64,000 bases of DNA, taken from Geobacter sp. Lineage in GTDB: Bacteria; Desulfobacterota; Desulfuromonadia; Geobacterales; Geobacteraceae. Where the stretch lies: assembly GCA_003574885.1 (NCBI GenBank), contig PJFC01000005.1, positions 1-64,000 of the forward strand. The letters run 5' to 3'. This document shows positions 28,827-37,480 of the stretch, in pieces (positions within the stretch are counted from its first letter, which is position 1; every line of letters starts with the position of its first letter). Under the pieces are notes generated by a model. The model had not been told where the DNA came from. It saw only the letters and a list, made by a program, of their open reading frames with translations, and did no database searches. The position numbers were made by a program, and so were the translations under genes.

Positions 28827-28846
28827 TGCCGTTGTGACCTTTGGAG

Positions 28847-28884
28847 AGAGGCACTGGACCCGTTTCCGGTGCCTCTTTTATTAT
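28847..28884 (+). terminator. Terminator/attenuator after the divergent peptide gene
   Basis: AGAGGCACTGGA pairs with TCCGGTGCCTCT (one G-U pair), followed by TTTATTATTA. It separates the peptide from the beta-helix gene that starts 20 bases later. Partial read-through would give much peptide mRNA and little enzyme mRNA, a common precursor-to-enzyme arrangement. Confidence 0.85.
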
Positions 28885-28904
28885 TATCAGGTACTCTGCG
28901 AACA

Positions 28905-31403
28905 ATGAAAAAACTCGTGAATAATCTTTCAGCTGCATGGTTACGCAATGCAATGATGCTTGCGTTTTTTATTGTCGCTTCCCCGTGTGGTGTGCATGCC
29001 GGCGTTATTACGACGGACACCGTCTGGCAGGGTGAGGTCAGGGTCACCGAGGATGTGCTGGTGCCGGAAGGGATTACTCTTACCCTCAGGCCGGGAACCA
29101 CTGTCAAGGTGGTTGCGGCGGAAAGTACGAAGACCGACCCCGAATATGTGTCCCCCTTGACGGAGATAACGGTCCGGGGAGTGCTCAGGGCTCAGGGGAC
29201 GTCAAATTCCCCCGTGGAATTTTCCGGAGAGGAGAAGAGGGCGGGAAGCTGGGCAGGAATAGTGGTCGACCAAGGCACTGCTGTCCTGGAGGGGTGCAGG
29301 ATAGAGCATGCAGAGACGGCGGTTCACGTATTTGATGGTAATCTCCGGCTGAAAGACTCAATCATCAGGGAAAACCGCTACGGTGTGGTGGCCCAGGGGG
29401 AAAAGGGCAAAATTGCGGTTGAAAATTCCCGCATTGCCGACAATGACTACGGCCTTTTTTCCCTTCAGGGTGCGCACATCGTAACCGCGGCTTCTGTCGT
29501 CAAGATAAACAGGAAAAAGGACGTCTACTCCGCCTCCGGCAAGGGGCACCGGTCGGAAGCATCCCCTGTCGCTGCTGGCGATATCCCCGTTGGCAGAAGG
29601 TATAAAGATGAAGCACTGCGAGGTGACACCGTCTGGCAGGGGAGGGTTGAAGTTGGCGGTATCGTCCGGGTGCCGGAGGGGAGCAGGCTGATTGTCCTGC
29701 CGGGAACGATCGTCGAATTCTCAAAAAAGGATACCAATGGTGATGGTATCGGTGAAAACGGCCTCCAGATCCAGGGGCGTCTCATTGCCAAGGGGACCCG
29801 GGAGCATCCCATCATTTTCCGGTCTGCCGAAAATGGGAAAAAAATGGGGGACTGGGACGCTATTAATATCATGAATAGTGACAGTGCCCAGAACCTCATC
29901 GAGTATTGTCGGATAGAGCACGCGTATCGAGGACTCCATTTTCATTTTTCCTCAGTAGTGGTGCAGAATTCGGTACTGACGAACAACTATCGTGGTGTCC
30001 AGTTCCAGGAGTCGTCGGTCGAAATGAAGGGGAATCATCTCTACGCCAATAAAAGCGGCGTTCAGGGGAGAGACTCGGATATAACCTTCTTCGATAATGT
30101 TATCGCTGACAACTATGTGGGCGCCAATTTCTTCCGTACCAATATCACCGCCCGTGGCAACAGGATTGTGGGGAATCTGAAGGAAGGGATGAGGATCCGG
30201 GAAGGGGTGTCGTCACTTCAGGAAAACCTTTTCGACGGCAACCGGCACGGTCTCATGGTGGCGGACACCTATTACGGCGATTACAGCCGTAATAGCGTCA
30301 CCAACAATCTGGAAACCGGGCTCTCCCTCAAAAATGTGGACAATGTTGAGATCCTGGGGAATGTTATTGCTGCAAACGGTATCAATGGTTTGAATGTCCA
30401 GGATACCCGGGCAATCATCAAGGGGAACCAGATAGCCGACAATGGCGAACGGGGGATGGGGATCATCTCCTTTGACGGGGTGATCACGGAGAATAATTTC
30501 ATCGCCAACGGCCTGTACGCCATAGACCTGGATGGTATGAAGGATATTTCCGCGCCCTCTAACTGGTGGGGGGGGGGTGACGTTGACACGGCTATCTTTG
30601 ACAGGAAGGATGATCCTTCACGAGGCCGTGTCGCGTATGAAAAAGCGAGCGATGGCCCATTCTCTTTTCCCTGGCCCTTGCGATCCGTTTCGACGGATAC
30701 GACGTGGCGTGGCGTCGTTACCGTGAAAAACACCGTGACCGTTCTTCCCGGAGCTGTTCTGACGGTTGTGCCGGGGACAAGGGTAGCCTTTTCTCCGGGG
30801 ACCGGCCTTGCCATTAAAGGCAGAATAATTGCAAGGGGAAGGGGTGACCGGAAGATCGTTTTCACGTCGGAGCAGGGTACTGATGCATCCGCATGGGATG
30901 AGATACTGCTTGAATACGCCACCGGCAGCGAAATAGCCCACGCTGTTTTTGAATATGCAACATGGGGTATCCATTGCCATTTCACCAATCTTTCCATCAC
31001 GGACTGTCATTTCAAGAAAAATTACGGGGGTATGCGGTTCAGAAGCGGCCCCGTCCAGATTGCCCGTTCGGTATTCGAGGATAATGTAATCGGCATCAGG
31101 GCGTACATCGGAAATGCCGTTATTCGGGAGAACAGAATAACAAAAAACGAAACGGGTATTTTTGTCCGCGAAAAAGGGGGAGGGCTGACCATCACGCGGA
31201 ATAACATCTTTGACAACAGCAACTACAACATCCGCGTTGGGGATTTCAATAACGAAGATATCGACGCCAAGGAAAACTGGTGGGGAACCGTTAACCCTCT
31301 TCAGACCATATTTGACGGGAGGAGTGAGCCTGGCATAGGGAATGTCCTGTTCGAGCCATCCCTCAGGGAGCCGGTAAAGCCGGGGGGTAACGAACTGCTA
31401 TGA
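28905..31403 (+). CDS. Exported right-handed beta-helix (NosD-like) protein
   Basis: 832 residues from ATG 28905, which begins the signal peptide (MKKLVNNLS..., cleavage near VHA-GVI); an upstream in-frame ATG at 28869 lies in the terminator. The body is three similar blocks, each opening with a TTDTVWQGEVRV-like beta strand and a VPGTTV/LPGTIV turn. Each continues into many short N-rich rungs (GNRIVGNLKEGM, NNLETGLSLKNVDNVEILGN) typical of parallel beta-helices in the NosD/carbohydrate-binding group. SNWWGGGDVDTAIFDRKDDP and ENWWGTVNPLQTIFDGRSEP close blocks two and three. A short homologue lies at 35115. Probably a periplasmic or surface scaffold; catalysis is not evident. Confidence 0.82.
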   Translation: MKKLVNNLSAAWLRNAMMLAFFIVASPCGVHAGVITTDTVWQGEVRVTEDVLVPEGITLTLRPGTTVKVVAAESTKTDPEYVSPLTEITVRGVLRAQGTSNSPVEFSGEEKRAGSWAGIVVDQGTAVLEGCRIEHAETAVHVFDGNLRLKDSIIRENRYGVVAQGEKGKIAVENSRIADNDYGLFSLQGAHIVTAASVVKINRKKDVYSASGKGHRSEASPVAAGDIPVGRRYKDEALRGDTVWQGRVEVGGIVRVPEGSRLIVLPGTIVEFSKKDTNGDGIGENGLQIQGRLIAKGTREHPIIFRSAENGKKMGDWDAINIMNSDSAQNLIEYCRIEHAYRGLHFHFSSVVVQNSVLTNNYRGVQFQESSVEMKGNHLYANKSGVQGRDSDITFFDNVIADNYVGANFFRTNITARGNRIVGNLKEGMRIREGVSSLQENLFDGNRHGLMVADTYYGDYSRNSVTNNLETGLSLKNVDNVEILGNVIAANGINGLNVQDTRAIIKGNQIADNGERGMGIISFDGVITENNFIANGLYAIDLDGMKDISAPSNWWGGGDVDTAIFDRKDDPSRGRVAYEKASDGPFSFPWPLRSVSTDTTWRGVVTVKNTVTVLPGAVLTVVPGTRVAFSPGTGLAIKGRIIARGRGDRKIVFTSEQGTDASAWDEILLEYATGSEIAHAVFEYATWGIHCHFTNLSITDCHFKKNYGGMRFRSGPVQIARSVFEDNVIGIRAYIGNAVIRENRITKNETGIFVREKGGGLTITRNNIFDNSNYNIRVGDFNNEDIDAKENWWGTVNPLQTIFDGRSEPGIGNVLFEPSLREPVKPGGNELL

Positions 31404-32104
31404 AGCGAATGTTTCTGTACCTTGCACTGTCGATGGCAGTATGTGTCCTGGCCTTGTCTCTCAATGGCTTTGCCGCTGAAACCTCCCGTCTGAAGGGAAC
31501 GGTTCTCGATAGCGAAGGGAGACCCGCCGAGGGGGCCAAACTGTTTATTTACGGCAGCTCGAATGTGAAACGGCAGGCCGACTTCATATCGCCGATGTCC
31601 GGCAGCGACGGGCGCATGCTGATTACCTTGCCGGCAGGAAGATACTGGGCAGTGGCAAGGTTGAAAAAAGATGGTAATTACGGGCCGCTCATGCCGGGGG
31701 ACAAGCATTCGGGAGAACCGGTCGAGATAGACATGGAAGCCGGCAGGGATACCGAGGCCAGTTTTGTGGTCGCCGATATCCGCGAGGTCGGCCAGAAGAA
31801 GCGAGCTGATACTGCAAATTCGGTGAGATTGTGGGGTCGGGTCGTTGACGCCCAGGGGAATCCCGTTGCCAACGCCTATGTCTTTGCCAACAGGGAAAAG
31901 GATGTTGACTACGTTCCTGACTATCTCTCGCCATGGACCGACGAGACGGGCAATTACTCCCTTTCCATTCCTGCAACGGGAAGATACTTCGTCGGAAGTG
32001 TCCGGCAATTCCCTCTTCCTTCGAAAATCACCCTGACCAGGGAGGTTGTTCCCGTGCCGGGGAAATCGGATATTGCCTTGGATCTTCAATTAATAGTATA
32101 TTGA
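31400..32104 (+). CDS. Exported carboxypeptidase-regulatory-like protein
   Basis: 234 residues. Its ATG overlaps the stop codon of the beta-helix gene (ATGA), so the two are translationally coupled. A signal peptide (MKRMFLYLALSMAVCVLALS... FAA-ETS) leads into two regulatory-like beta-sandwiches: LKGTVLDSEGRPAEGAKLFIYG with DGRMLITLPAGRYWAVA, and LWGRVVDAQGNPVANAYVFAN with TGNYSLSIPATGRYFVGS. It resembles the protein at 27878. No catalytic residues are seen; likely an adhesion or assembly partner of the beta-helix protein. Confidence 0.75.
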   Translation: MKRMFLYLALSMAVCVLALSLNGFAAETSRLKGTVLDSEGRPAEGAKLFIYGSSNVKRQADFISPMSGSDGRMLITLPAGRYWAVARLKKDGNYGPLMPGDKHSGEPVEIDMEAGRDTEASFVVADIREVGQKKRADTANSVRLWGRVVDAQGNPVANAYVFANREKDVDYVPDYLSPWTDETGNYSLSIPATGRYFVGSVRQFPLPSKITLTREVVPVPGKSDIALDLQLIVY

Positions 32105-32167
32105 CAGGGTAGATTTATGCTCAAGAATGAGCGTTTCACTGGTCGCAAATCCATATGGGAGTGAAAA

Positions 32168-32716
32168 ATGAAACAGGTTATTTCATGGTGTCTCGTCGTA
32201 TTGATCCTCGCTGTTGCAACTATCTCCTCTGCCTGTGTCGGCAAGACAATCCATCTCGGGGTTACCAATGCCGCCAGTGAGCGTTTGCTGGCAGAGATGG
32301 CGTCGCTTCTGATTTCCGAGCGGACCGGTTCTTCTGTCAAGATTGATGTCTACAAGGACTCGAAAGAACTGTACAACGCCCTCAGGCAGGGGAGCGTGAA
32401 CGTTATTTTCGAAAACACCGGTCGTGCGGCGGAGATTGTCGGGAAGCCCAAGGATTCAACATACGACCAGATCAAGAGCGAGTACAAAACAAAACTGAAC
32501 CTCACGTGGCTTGAACAGATCGGCGGCTCCCTGAAGTTTGCGCCGGTCCTGACGGCGGATACACTCGCCAACTACCCGGCCCTCCCCAAACTGTTGAACA
32601 AACTTTCCGGGGCGTTGGTAAACGACACCTATGCAAAGCTGCTCAAGTCTGCGGAGTCGAGTGAAAAGTCGAAAAAGACGGCAAAAGAATTCCTGAAGGG
32701 AAAGAAGCTGATATAA
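32168..32716 (+). CDS. OpuAC-like (glycine-betaine-type) substrate-binding domain protein
   Basis: 182 residues with a signal peptide ending near SSAC-VGK; the Cys could be a lipidation site but the lipobox is imperfect. The mature part begins KTIHLGVTNAASERLLAEMAS and continues ISERTGSSVKIDVYKDSKELYNALRQGSVNVIFENTG, like the first lobe of osmoprotectant-binding ABC proteins (OpuAC/ProX). At this length only about half of a usual binding protein is present, and no ABC ATPase or permease is nearby. A role outside transport, for instance ligand sensing or assembly, is likely. Confidence 0.6.
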   Translation: MKQVISWCLVVLILAVATISSACVGKTIHLGVTNAASERLLAEMASLLISERTGSSVKIDVYKDSKELYNALRQGSVNVIFENTGRAAEIVGKPKDSTYDQIKSEYKTKLNLTWLEQIGGSLKFAPVLTADTLANYPALPKLLNKLSGALVNDTYAKLLKSAESSEKSKKTAKEFLKGKKLI

Positions 32717-32720
32717 CGGG

Positions 32721-33647
32721 ATGGCGATACCCGAGGGAATGAAGAAGAAAATATCCTGGCTGGCATCAACCGAATGTGCGGTTGTACTGTTCCTGGCGAT
32801 TGCCATTTTGGCCATCCCAGGGACTTTTACCGAAAGCAGGGCCATCTATTCAAGTCCTCTGTTCATGTCGCTTCTGGGCTGTTTCGGGCTGAACCTGGTG
32901 CTCTGCACCGTGAAGCGGCTCAAAACCCTATCCAAACCTGTTCTGATCATGCATTGCGGTGTTATCCTCACGTTGGCGGGATGTATTGCCACCTCCTTCG
33001 GCTATGTGGCGACCGTCAATGTCTACGAAGGGAGTATGGTTGACCAGGTCTACCGGTGGGACAAAAAGCAAGACGTCCCTCTCGGGGCGGAACTGGTGGT
33101 GAAAAAGGTCAACCGGGAGTATTATCCCATACCGGTAAAGGTCGGTGTTTTGCGGGGGGATGCGAAGGATGGTCTTTTTGTCCTGAAAACGGGGGGAAGC
33201 TTCGACCTGAAAAACTACCGGGTCAAGGTCGAGGCCCTGGAATTCCCGGCGGAAAACCTGAAGCTTTCCGTATTTGATCAGGGCCGGTTGATGGGAACCT
33301 GTGATACTGCGGGGGCCTCAACCCTACCCCCAGGGTTTCCCTATGGATTCAAGCTGGTGGCCTACCAGAATCCTTCATTGAAGAGGCTCTGGGTTGACCT
33401 GGCCCTTGCCCGCGATTCGGAAAAGCCGGTCGAGGGGACTTCCGAGGTCAACAGCCCGTTTCAGTGGAACGGCCTCTATTTTTACAACACGCGGATTGAC
33501 CGGGATGCTGCCGGTGCAGTGTATGCCGGTATTCAGATCGTGCGGGATCCGGGAAGACCCTATGTCTTTGCCGGTTTTGCCATCATGGGCCTTGGGGCGG
33601 TATTGTCCTTCATAAGGCGCTTTTACGGGAAGGTTCTATGGAAATGA
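32721..33647 (+). CDS. ResB-like cytochrome c biogenesis protein
   Basis: 308 residues, starting four bases after the previous stop. Two N-terminal membrane segments (VVLFLAIAILAIPGTF, and LFMSLLGCFGLNLVLCTVKRLK), a third near residue 85 and a C-terminal one flank a periplasmic beta-rich domain (VNVYEGSMVDQVYRW... VNSPFQWNGLYFYNTRIDRD). This matches ResB of the system II (ResBC/CcsBA) cytochrome c maturation pathway, which delivers heme to apocytochromes outside the membrane. No ResC/CcsA gene adjoins it. In this series it suggests a heme- or thiol-handling step tied to the peptide system or to the multiheme proteins. Confidence 0.75.
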   Translation: MAIPEGMKKKISWLASTECAVVLFLAIAILAIPGTFTESRAIYSSPLFMSLLGCFGLNLVLCTVKRLKTLSKPVLIMHCGVILTLAGCIATSFGYVATVNVYEGSMVDQVYRWDKKQDVPLGAELVVKKVNREYYPIPVKVGVLRGDAKDGLFVLKTGGSFDLKNYRVKVEALEFPAENLKLSVFDQGRLMGTCDTAGASTLPPGFPYGFKLVAYQNPSLKRLWVDLALARDSEKPVEGTSEVNSPFQWNGLYFYNTRIDRDAAGAVYAGIQIVRDPGRPYVFAGFAIMGLGAVLSFIRRFYGKVLWK

Positions 33648-34561
33648 CGAGTTCGGGGATGTTCGGCATCTATATCGCCGCCTTTTTTCTGGGTGCCGCA
33701 CACTCGCTTGAGCCGGGGCATGGGAAAACGGTGGTGGCCGCCTATCTGGTCGGTTCACGGGGAAGAAATATCGACGCCATCATTCTTGGCCTTGTCGTTA
33801 CGTTTACCCATTCCTTCAGTATCATCCTCCTGGGGCTTCTTGCGAAATTTTCCGCCCGCTACCTGACTGAACAGGAGGTTCATGCCTATCTCGGGATCGT
33901 TGCAAGCCTCATTATCCTGGGTATCGGCCTCTGGATGCTGCGGCAGCGGTGGGTCTGCATGAGAGACCCTGCCCGTGCCCATGACCATTTTCACCTTTTC
34001 GGCCACAGCCACAGCCACCATGGCGACAACCATAACCAGAACCACGACCATGGCCATGATCATGACCACCCCCATGACCATCCACACACCCATGATGACT
34101 CGGACCATGACCACGACCACCATGGGCACGGAAACGATCATGGCCACGACCATAGCCATGGGGGGCACGACCATGGAGATGCACACGCTCATTCCCACAA
34201 TCACCATGGACACGGTCACCATCACCCTGCCGGCGACAAACCGCTCGGTCCGTTCGGACTGATCATGCTGGGAATATCCGGCGGAATTATCCCTTGCCCG
34301 GCAGCCTTGGCAATTCTGCTCGCATCGGTATCCGTCGGACAGGTTGCAAAAGGTCTTGTCATGGTCCTTGTCTTCAGTCTCGGTCTTGCCGCCTCTCTCG
34401 TCGCCATTGGGCTTGCGGTGGTCAACGGCGTTAAAGCGACGAAGCGCTTTCTGGATACGGAGCGTTATGCTCCCAAGATCGCCTTTGCGAGCGCCCTCAT
34501 CGTTACGCTCATCGGTATCGTCACCATGTATACGTCGATCAGCCATTTCAGGCAGCTATGA
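33638..34561 (+). CDS. NicO/RcnA-like nickel-cobalt transporter with a very His-rich loop
   Basis: 307 residues, overlapping the ResB-like gene by 10 bases. The first membrane segments carry FLGAAHSLEPGHGKTVVAAYLVGS, the HxLxPGHGKT signature of the NicO/RcnA family, which moves Ni(II) or Co(II). Residues about 110-200 form a loop made largely of His, Asp, Gly and Asn (34000-34230), far longer than in many relatives, likely a metal-buffering domain. The C-terminal half has GISGGIIPCPAALAILLASVSVGQ and LAASLVAIGLAVV. Metal identity and direction of transport are not visible. It suggests that a divalent metal is needed by, or must be cleared from, the compartment where this system works. Confidence 0.82.
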   Translation: MEMTSSGMFGIYIAAFFLGAAHSLEPGHGKTVVAAYLVGSRGRNIDAIILGLVVTFTHSFSIILLGLLAKFSARYLTEQEVHAYLGIVASLIILGIGLWMLRQRWVCMRDPARAHDHFHLFGHSHSHHGDNHNQNHDHGHDHDHPHDHPHTHDDSDHDHDHHGHGNDHGHDHSHGGHDHGDAHAHSHNHHGHGHHHPAGDKPLGPFGLIMLGISGGIIPCPAALAILLASVSVGQVAKGLVMVLVFSLGLAASLVAIGLAVVNGVKATKRFLDTERYAPKIAFASALIVTLIGIVTMYTSISHFRQL

Positions 34562-35112
34562 AATATTTTATCTCTCTTTGCATACTCGCTCTTCTCGTTG
34601 TTCCGCACGCAGTTTATGCCCATCCTGAGACCGGCCTGCTCCCTGACGCCATTGCTGAAACCGAATACAAGATCGTGCTGGAGATTAACCCCAAGGATAT
34701 CACGACCAGGACCAAGCTCGGAATGGTCCTGTACCGGAAGAACAAGCTGAAAGAGGCGGAACAGCAGGTTTCCGAGGTGCTGAAGTCGGCTCCGAACGAT
34801 TTCGATGCCCATGATGTAATGGGACTCATCAGGCTGAAGGAGAATAAACCGGCCGAGGCCATTGCCTGGTTAAAGAAAGCAATCGCCCTGAAAAACGAGG
34901 ATACCATGGTGCATCACAGCCTTGGCCTTGCGTTCGAGCAGGCTGGACAGTACCGGGAGGCCGAGGCGTCCTATCGTCGGGGGCTGGAGGTCAATGACCG
35001 GCTGCTCAGGAAGGGGACGAACCGGGAGAAAGAGAAGGAGCGTCGGAATACGCTTCTCTCTGCATTACAGGGTGTCCAGACCAGGCTGAAAACATCACGA
35101 GGGGGGATTTGA
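34558..35112 (+). CDS. Exported TPR protein
   Basis: 184 residues with an ATGA overlap to the transporter gene. Signal peptide MKYFISLCILALLVVPHAVYA, then about four tetratricopeptide units (TRTKLGMVLYRKNKLKEAEQQV, then FDAHDVMGLIRLKENKPAEAIAW, MVHHSLGLAFEQAGQYREAEAS). A basic tail follows. TPR proteins are protein-protein adaptors; here it lies between the metal transporter and the second beta-helix protein. Partner unknown. Confidence 0.8.
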   Translation: MKYFISLCILALLVVPHAVYAHPETGLLPDAIAETEYKIVLEINPKDITTRTKLGMVLYRKNKLKEAEQQVSEVLKSAPNDFDAHDVMGLIRLKENKPAEAIAWLKKAIALKNEDTMVHHSLGLAFEQAGQYREAEASYRRGLEVNDRLLRKGTNREKEKERRNTLLSALQGVQTRLKTSRGGI

Positions 35113-35114
35113 TC

Positions 35115-36098
35115 ATGCACGCAACCGTGCGGCAGATGCTGCTTGCCGTTGTTACCGTAGCGCTCATTACGTTGTCCGGCGAGTGTCGGGCAGCAACAGT
35201 TGAAACTGGCAAGGTGACACTCACGAAGGACACCACCTGGGAGGGTGACATCGTGATCACCGGTGATGTCCATGTTCCCGAGGGGGTCACCCTGTTCATC
35301 ACGCCCGGCACGACGGTAAGGTTCAGAAAGATAGCTCCTGACGGTGACCGTAATCTTTTCGGGGTCGAATCCCCCTATTATCCCCAAGCAGAGATTATCG
35401 TAACCGGACGGCTCGTTGCAAAGGGGACGACCGAGAGACCGATCCTCTTCACATCGGCTGAAGTGAATCACGAGCCTGCCGACTGGGGGTCCCTCAATTT
35501 TCTGGGGAGTAAAGGGAATGTGGTTGAACACTGCCGGATTGAATATGCCTATAACGGGGTCCACTCCCACGGCGGACAGGTTCTTGTCAAAGATTCTACC
35601 TTTGTGAAAAATGCCGTGGCCATCAGTGTCAAGAAGGAAGACGCGGCGGTCGGGACCCCCGGCTTCGGCATCCCGGCCGACATCACGGTCACCGGCAACC
35701 TCATCGAGGACAACAAGGGTGGCATAAACGTCCGCATCTCAAAGGCGAAAATCACCAGCAATACTATCCGCGGCAACAAGTTCTTCGGCATCTGGATTAA
35801 GGGAAAGTGCGATGGGGAGATCAGCCGCAACGAAATTACCGCCAACCAGAAGGGGATTTTCTTCTACAAGGCCGGTGGGATGATCATCAAGGATAACAAT
35901 ATCTTCGGTAACATTGACTACAACCTTGCCATCGCCGACGAACAGGGGAAGGATATCCCGGCTGCCGGCAACTGGTTTGGCATGACAGACCGGTCGAAGA
36001 TCGAGGAGTTGATCTTCGACGGCAAGGCAGACCCTTCTCTTGCCCGGATCATTGTTGCGCCGTTCCTGACGGAGCGTGTCGGGGATGCGGGGAGGTAG
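35115..36098 (+). CDS. Exported right-handed beta-helix (NosD-like) protein, short form
   Basis: 327 residues from ATG 35115, which has GGGGGG upstream; the TTG at 35109 is less likely. Signal peptide to about ECRA-ATV. The layout repeats one block of the protein at 28905: TLTKDTTWEGDIVITGDVHV, FITPGTTVRFRK, WGSLNFLGSKGNVVEHCRIEYA, then N/G-rich rungs ending AAGNWFGMTDRSKIEELIFDGKADP. It sits nine bases before the PqqD-like gene, so it belongs to the GeoRSP unit. Perhaps it presents or exports the modified peptide, which is speculation. Confidence 0.8.
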   Translation: MHATVRQMLLAVVTVALITLSGECRAATVETGKVTLTKDTTWEGDIVITGDVHVPEGVTLFITPGTTVRFRKIAPDGDRNLFGVESPYYPQAEIIVTGRLVAKGTTERPILFTSAEVNHEPADWGSLNFLGSKGNVVEHCRIEYAYNGVHSHGGQVLVKDSTFVKNAVAISVKKEDAAVGTPGFGIPADITVTGNLIEDNKGGINVRISKAKITSNTIRGNKFFGIWIKGKCDGEISRNEITANQKGIFFYKAGGMIIKDNNIFGNIDYNLAIADEQGKDIPAAGNWFGMTDRSKIEELIFDGKADPSLARIIVAPFLTERVGDAGR

Positions 36099-36107
36099 GA
36101 GTTACCC

Positions 36108-36422
36108 ATGTCCACCATACACCGCAACCCCAATGTCATGTGGCGCGAGGAAGATGATGCCCTTGCCGAAGCGGGCGACGCCCTTGCCCGCGGCGAGGAT
36201 GCCGGCGAGATCGGCACCGCAGTGCTCTTTTCCGGCGGCACCATGCTGTCGGTCAACTACCTCGGCATGGAAATCTGGAAACTGTGCGACAACCGGACCG
36301 TTGACGGGATCGTGGCCGCACTGCTGGAGCAGTTCGAGGTGGAAGAAGACGTGCTTCGTGCCGATGTTCGTGCATTTCTCGACGAACTGGCCGTGAAAGG
36401 TTTCATCGTCTATGCAGAATGA
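36108..36422 (+). CDS. PqqD-like peptide chaperone of the GeoRSP system
   Basis: 104 residues with the compact winged-helix PqqD layout: N-terminal PNVMWREEDDALAEAG, then AVLFSGGTMLSVNYLGMEIWKLCDNRT (the beta-strand and helix pattern seen as 'LNxxGxxIWxL' in PqqD), VDGIVAALLEQFEVEEDVLRADV, and LAVKGFIVY. PqqD-like RRE domains bind precursor leaders and hand them to a radical SAM partner. It overlaps the radical SAM gene by 11 bases. I recognise this order as the three-gene GeoRSP system of Geobacter. The natural ligand is not known to me; the YxxP...VHPC peptides are the best local candidates. Confidence 0.88.
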   Translation: MSTIHRNPNVMWREEDDALAEAGDALARGEDAGEIGTAVLFSGGTMLSVNYLGMEIWKLCDNRTVDGIVAALLEQFEVEEDVLRADVRAFLDELAVKGFIVYAE

Positions 36423-37434
36423 TACCATGCCCCAGCTGCAGGCACCCCTTACCATCAACTGGGCCATCAACAACAGCTGCAATTTTGCCTGCAACCACTG
36501 CTACAGCCGCGAGGATACCCACGAGGAACTGCCGCAGGACGTGCTCTACGCATGCCTGGAAAAGGTTGCCAAGGCAGGGGTGTTTTCCGTCAACTTCGGT
36601 GGCGGCGAGCCGTTGCTCCACCCCCAGCTTCTGGAGATCGCGGCATTCGCCAGCGGCCTGGGCTTGCGCGTCTCCATGAACAGCAACGGCTGGCTGCTTG
36701 ACCGCGAGAAGGCAGCTGCTCTCAAGGAAGCCGGATTCACCAAGGTCGGGATCAGCATCGACAGTCACATCGCCGATGTCCATGATACCTTCCGCGGAGT
36801 TTCCGGAAGCCATGCCCGTGCCCTTGCCGCACTCGGTCATCTCCAGTCGGTCGGCATCGCCACTTCCATTTCCACGGTCATCTGCCGCATCAACAGCACG
36901 ACCATCGATGAACTTGTGGCGATGGCCCTCAGGCACGGTGCGGGGCAGCTCAATTTCCACAACTTCAAGTGCTCCGGTCTCGGCATGGCCAACAAGGACG
37001 ATCTGGACCTGACCCCCGAAGAGTGGAAAGAGTTCTACCGTCACGCCCTCGTTGCGAAAAGGAAAGTGAAGGAGCTCGACATCTCCCTCGACGACCCGAT
37101 CATCGCGCTGCTTGGCGAACGGGGTGCGGGAAGTCTCGTCAAGGGGAGCGTCTGCGGTAAGCTTTCGCTCAACATCAAGGCCAACGGCGACATGACCCCC
37201 TGCGGCTTTATCCCGATCGTCATCGGCAATATCGTCAGGGATGACCTCCGGCAGGTCTGGAAGGAGTCGGCGGTTCTGGAGAAGATGCGCAACAAACAGC
37301 CGACCGGTAAATGCAGCGGCTGCAGCAAATATGAAGACTGTCTGGGGGGATGTACCGCCCGGGCACTGGCCCTGACCGGCGACATGAACAGCCCCGACCC
37401 GCACTGCTGGGGTGACGACGAACCGTCCCGGTGA
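36412..37434 (+). CDS. GeoRSP radical SAM/SPASM peptide-modifying enzyme
   Basis: 340 residues. Near the N-terminus NNSCNFACNHCYSRED carries the CxxxCxxC site for the SAM-binding [4Fe-4S] cluster, followed by VNFGGGEPLLHP (the GGE motif) and ISIDSH strands of the TIM barrel. The C-terminal third is a SPASM domain: SVCGK, the CGF of DMTPCGFIPIVIGNI, then CSGCSKYEDCLGGCTAR and a final HCW, able to hold two auxiliary clusters. Enzymes of this build form thioether or C-C links in ribosomal peptides. It is flanked by its PqqD-like chaperone and a SPASM-only partner. The enzyme class is certain; the reaction and substrate are inferred. Confidence 0.93.
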   Translation: MQNDTMPQLQAPLTINWAINNSCNFACNHCYSREDTHEELPQDVLYACLEKVAKAGVFSVNFGGGEPLLHPQLLEIAAFASGLGLRVSMNSNGWLLDREKAAALKEAGFTKVGISIDSHIADVHDTFRGVSGSHARALAALGHLQSVGIATSISTVICRINSTTIDELVAMALRHGAGQLNFHNFKCSGLGMANKDDLDLTPEEWKEFYRHALVAKRKVKELDISLDDPIIALLGERGAGSLVKGSVCGKLSLNIKANGDMTPCGFIPIVIGNIVRDDLRQVWKESAVLEKMRNKQPTGKCSGCSKYEDCLGGCTARALALTGDMNSPDPHCWGDDEPSR

Positions 37435-37480
37435 CCCCCTGCGGTCTGCCCGCAGCGGTTCATGGCCGAGGAACATCTGC

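Noticed and set aside
28905-36098. Nitrous-oxide reductase (nos) cluster because of NosD-like proteins
   Set aside because: No nosZ, nosF or nosY is seen. The beta-helix fold alone is too general.
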